This document shows, piece after piece, positions 61,382 to 64,000 of a DNA stretch of 64,000 nt. Within the stretch, counting starts at the first letter, position 1. Every line of letters starts with the position of its first letter. The stretch is from JAJZEO01 sp964350315 (GTDB lineage Bacteria; Chlamydiota; Chlamydiia; Chlamydiales; 2-12-FULL-49-11): assembly GCA_964350315.1 (NCBI GenBank), contig CAYGJD010000001.1, positions 1 to 64,000 of the forward strand. Direction: 5' to 3'. Position numbers and translations under genes: made by a program. A model generated the notes under the pieces. That model made no database searches and had not been told where the DNA came from. It saw only the letters and a list, made by a program, of their open reading frames with translations.

Positions 61382-62221
61382 ATGGATGAACTTTCTGATT
61401 TTTTCATATATCTGACATCTGAAAAAGGGCTCTGTGAGAACACCCTTAAAGCCTACGGGCACGATTTAACTAAGTTTTTTGCATGGGGAGGCTTTAAGTC
61501 TCCCCATGTTGTTACAGAGGATCATCTAACTTCTTACTTAAGTTATCTAAGAGAAGAGGGTTATCAATCGAGTACAATTGTGCGTTTTTGTGTAACTTTA
61601 CGGGTTTTCTTTCGTTTCTTAAGAAAGAATGTTGACTCACTTTTTGAAGGGATGCGTGTTTGGCAGTTGATTCCTGAGGTGTTGTCAGAAGATGAGGTGC
61701 TTTTACTTCTTAATTCTGCAAAGGGCGAAGACATCATAGGATTACGAGATAGAGCGATACTGGAAATGCTGTATGCAACGGGAATACGAGTATCTGAATT
61801 GTGTAACTTGAATCTTTTTGATCTTGGTGAGAATGACCTTCGTGTTATTGGAAAGGGGAATAAAGAAAGGATCGTTCCTATTGCAAGGCGTTCGGTTGAA
61901 TTGATCGATGAGTATCTTATTTGTCGAACAAATATGGAAAAAGACCAAGTGCCGCTCTTTGTCTCAAGAAAAGGAAAAAGACTCAATCGTACGGCTGTAT
62001 GGAGAATTGTAAAGCATGTAGCACATATTTCTAATATCAGGTGCAATGTAACTCCACATACACTTAGACATTCCTATGCTACTCATTTACTTGAAAACGG
62101 TGCTGATTTAAGAATTATTCAAGAATTGCTCGGCCATGCAGATGTGGCAACAACAGATAGATATACTCATATATCAAAGAGTCGTTTGCAAAAAAGTTTT
62201 GATGAATTTCATCCGCGTTAG
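61382..62221 (+). CDS. xerD: Site-specific tyrosine recombinase XerD
   Basis: A 279-residue recombinase that resolves chromosome dimers at dif with XerC. Core-binding domain (1-90) has ENTLKAYGHDL; the catalytic residues are Arg136 (TGIRVSEL), Lys158 (GKGNKER), His226 and Arg229 (TPHTLRHS), His252 (LLGHADV) and Tyr261 (DRYTHIS). All are present. XerD is preferred over XerC by overall resemblance (LLNSAKGEDIIGLRDRAILE; end DEFHPR). Convergent with the following gene, with a 4-base overlap. Confidence 0.88.
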   Translation: MDELSDFFIYLTSEKGLCENTLKAYGHDLTKFFAWGGFKSPHVVTEDHLTSYLSYLREEGYQSSTIVRFCVTLRVFFRFLRKNVDSLFEGMRVWQLIPEVLSEDEVLLLLNSAKGEDIIGLRDRAILEMLYATGIRVSELCNLNLFDLGENDLRVIGKGNKERIVPIARRSVELIDEYLICRTNMEKDQVPLFVSRKGKRLNRTAVWRIVKHVAHISNIRCNVTPHTLRHSYATHLLENGADLRIIQELLGHADVATTDRYTHISKSRLQKSFDEFHPR

Positions 62222-62928
62222 TTTGGAAGAACGAATTGCTCTTGGCTTGTTAGGCCATTTATAATAGCAACCATATCGCCATGGGAGTTGCCCAATCTTA
62301 CGTTACGCTTTTCTAGTTTCCCTTCTTCATTAAGAATATAAATATAGGGAACAAAAATGTTTTTGCAGATGGCCGATTTTGGAACGAGAAGTTGCTCTTT
62401 TTTTCCAATAGGAAGTCTGATTTGGATTGTTTCAGATGGAGAAAGAGGGTGCTCTCTATCATCAAGGGTGAGATGAACTTCTAAGAGGTCTACGTTGGGG
62501 ATTGTTTTTTCAATGTCTGCTTTAGTGCATGTATAGTTGATGATCCCTCTTCTTGAAACCGTCTCTATTTGAAAGCTTGGTTGTTTCTTAAGTTCCGAGA
62601 CAAATGATTGAAGTCTTACTGGGATGAAAAATTTGACACTTTTTTCATGTCCTACATGTTTAGTAAATAATGATAGGTCTTTTGTAGATTTCTGGATTTG
62701 AGCCGGAGGGTGGATTGTATTTAAAATATTTTTCGTAAGTGGTTTGATGCTTTGTGGGCCAAAGGCGATCGATTTTGATTTTTTATGACTTACAACAAGG
62801 CCGATTGTTTCATGGTAGATTTCTTTGAACTCTTTTTGGGGAGTTTGAAGTTTGTAAAGTTTTGGGGGCGTAGAAGGTGCGCATGAGGAGAGCAAAACAA
62901 CGACAATTGACGCGTACAGATTTTTCAT
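62218..62928 (-). CDS. Lipoprotein resembling the C-terminal part of a membrane fusion protein
   Basis: A 236-residue probable lipoprotein: signal MKNLYASIVVVLLSSC with Cys16 in a good lipobox (LSSC). The last 60 residues (KKEQLLVPKSAICKNIFVPY, YILNEEGKLEKRNVRLGNSH, GLTSQEQFVLPN) match the membrane-proximal barrel of HlyD/RND fusion proteins. The N-terminal lipoyl and hairpin segments are not obvious, so this is a short or degenerate adaptor. No partner transporter is adjacent. Alternative: an unrelated lipoprotein with a similar barrel. Confidence 0.65.
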   Translation of the reverse strand: MKNLYASIVVVLLSSCAPSTPPKLYKLQTPQKEFKEIYHETIGLVVSHKKSKSIAFGPQSIKPLTKNILNTIHPPAQIQKSTKDLSLFTKHVGHEKSVKFFIPVRLQSFVSELKKQPSFQIETVSRRGIINYTCTKADIEKTIPNVDLLEVHLTLDDREHPLSPSETIQIRLPIGKKEQLLVPKSAICKNIFVPYIYILNEEGKLEKRNVRLGNSHGDMVAIINGLTSQEQFVLPN

Positions 62929-62974
62929 AAGGGTGCACCTTTAACATGTTTTTATCAGTATCATGGAATTTTTG

Positions 62975-64000
62975 CTAAGGTATTTTTTTTCTTATGAGTT
63001 CGCCAACGATTTCAGGAGGTGCTTTTCCTCTTGTTTCTTTCATCACTTGTCCGACTAGATATTGAAAAGCTTTTTGCTTTCCTCCTTTATAGTCGGCAAT
63101 AGATTCAGGGTTTTCAGATAGGACGCGTGTAACAATTTCATCAACAGCTGCTAAGTCTGTCATTGGTTTATAGTCTGGATTTTTTTTGATAATTTCTTCT
63201 GGAGGAGTTCCAGGGGACGCGATCATTTCATCTGCGATTGATTTTGCAATTTTACCGGTAATTGTTCCATTTTCGATTAGATTGACAAGTTTTGTGATGT
63301 CTTCTGTTTTGATCCCATATTCAGTTAGAGATTTGCCTGTTTCTTTTATGCGACCAATGAATTCAACTGTAAGCCAATTGCAGAAGCTTTTAGGGTTTTT
63401 GCAAGTGCGCAATCCATGTTCAAAATCATCGCATAAGCGTTTGTCATCAACAAGTAATTGTGCTGAGTAAGGGGATAGATCTAATTCTTCAACGTAGCGT
63501 GTATATCTTGCTCTTGGCAATTCGGGTAGTTCGTTTTTGAGTAAGTCAACATATTTTTGTGTAATCACAAGTGGTGGTAGGTCTGGTTCTGGAAAGTAAC
63601 GGTAATCATCTGATGTCTCTTTTGAGCGCATGAGAATGGTTTTCTTCTTTTCTAGATCGAATCGGTATGTGCCACTTTGGATCGTTTTATCGGGGTTGTT
63701 TGTGTAAAAATCAATCTGACGGATAATTTCAGATTCAATTGCAAGCTCCATATTAAAGAAGGAGTTCATGTTCTTAATTTCAGCCTTTTGTCTCAGCTTT
63801 GTCTCACCCTTTTTTCGAACAGAAATATTGGCATCCATTCTGAGGTGACCTTCTTGCATGTTGCATTCTGAACTGTCGATGTATTCCATAATCGCTTTTA
63901 CGGCTTGTCCGAAGGCTGCTGCATCTTTTGGCGAGTGCATGCAAGGATCTGAGACGATTTCAATAAGTGGTGCGCCTGATCGATTGTAATCGACACCTGC
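62975..64000 (-). CDS. gatB: Asp-tRNA(Asn)/Glu-tRNA(Gln) amidotransferase subunit B (5' partial)
   Basis: The frame runs from the window's right edge to the stop at 62975: 341 residues are visible of a protein usually near 480-490. At the edge the frame reads AGVDYNRSGAPLIEIVS, the universal GatB core motif, so the ATG at 63940 is internal. Further motifs: EGHLRMDANISVRKKGE, EIKNMNSFFNMELAIESEI and the YPEPDLPPL-like FPEPDLPPL. The C-terminal helical tail domain (YqeY-like) begins around DLSPYSAQLL. GatCAB makes Gln-tRNA or Asn-tRNA by transamidation. gatA and gatC would be expected outside the window. Confidence 0.95.
   Translation of the reverse strand, partial: AGVDYNRSGAPLIEIVSDPCMHSPKDAAAFGQAVKAIMEYIDSSECNMQEGHLRMDANISVRKKGETKLRQKAEIKNMNSFFNMELAIESEIIRQIDFYTNNPDKTIQSGTYRFDLEKKKTILMRSKETSDDYRYFPEPDLPPLVITQKYVDLLKNELPELPRARYTRYVEELDLSPYSAQLLVDDKRLCDDFEHGLRTCKNPKSFCNWLTVEFIGRIKETGKSLTEYGIKTEDITKLVNLIENGTITGKIAKSIADEMIASPGTPPEEIIKKNPDYKPMTDLAAVDEIVTRVLSENPESIADYKGGKQKAFQYLVGQVMKETRGKAPPEIVGELIRKKIP

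Overview
The window looks like a piece of a draft genome from a chlamydia outside the Chlamydiaceae (an environmental or amoeba/arthropod-associated member of Chlamydiota). The evidence is combined rather than single: a SycD-type chaperone with a CopB-like translocator in a type III secretion operon; tandem OppA paralogues; a plant/chlamydial-type FabI; a hemW / small acidic coiled-coil gene / sucA / sucB order that I remember as matching the CT052-CT055 order of Chlamydia trachomatis; and many large, lineage-specific proteins with coiled coils, bilobed hydrophobic segments or disordered tails, as expected of secreted or inclusion-membrane proteins. Base composition is AT-rich. A run of exactly 100 N (8532-8631) marks an assembly gap. 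The species cannot be fixed from the sequence alone.

Layout. 1-5.7 kb: an EmrAB-NodT type tripartite efflux operon (5' end outside the window), convergent with a second MFS transporter. 5.7-10.6 kb: a small hypothetical gene, a lone GspD-type secretin, and an operon of three tandem paralogues of an unknown protein family, the last interrupted by the gap. 10.7-14.3 kb: an S9 serine peptidase, a MazG/dCTPase-like protein and a patatin-like phospholipase broken by an in-frame stop. 14.3-21.6 kb: an unknown 729-residue protein behind three tandem OppA-type binding proteins. 21.9-26.6 kb: hypothetical genes, including a locus whose two parts are joined in the -1 frame across an A10 run (A AAA AAG, then TAG). 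27-33 kb: YqgE with an MlaE-F-D lipid transport operon, then a four-gene type III secretion translocator/chaperone operon. 33-36.6 kb: NfeD and FloA (flotillin) followed by a small overlapping ORF, then two hypotheticals. 36.6-52.5 kb: mostly housekeeping (FliO-like, HAD hydrolase, FabI, HolA, RsmI-like, epimerase plus VKOR/SPW membrane protein, HemW, SucA-SucB-Lpd). 52.5-61.4 kb: a block of probable secreted or membrane proteins around a ferredoxin and a DUF1858-HesB fusion. 61.4-64 kb: XerD, a membrane-fusion-like lipoprotein and the 3' part of GatB, cut by the window edge.

How the genes fit together. Central metabolism is represented by a complete 2-oxoglutarate dehydrogenase operon, Fe-S carriers and HemW; envelope biology by Mla, YqgE, the secretin, EmrAB and FabI; peptide uptake by the OppA array, without permease or ATPase genes here. 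Host interaction is suggested by the translocator operon and by many unrecognised proteins, several of which share the same extended -10 promoter word TGTTATAAT. The two points most worth checking are the -1 frameshift/poly-A locus at 25.1-26.6 kb and the shared promoter word in front of the 34-36 kb and 55-59 kb hypothetical genes. No rRNA, tRNA, CRISPR array or insertion sequence was recognised.
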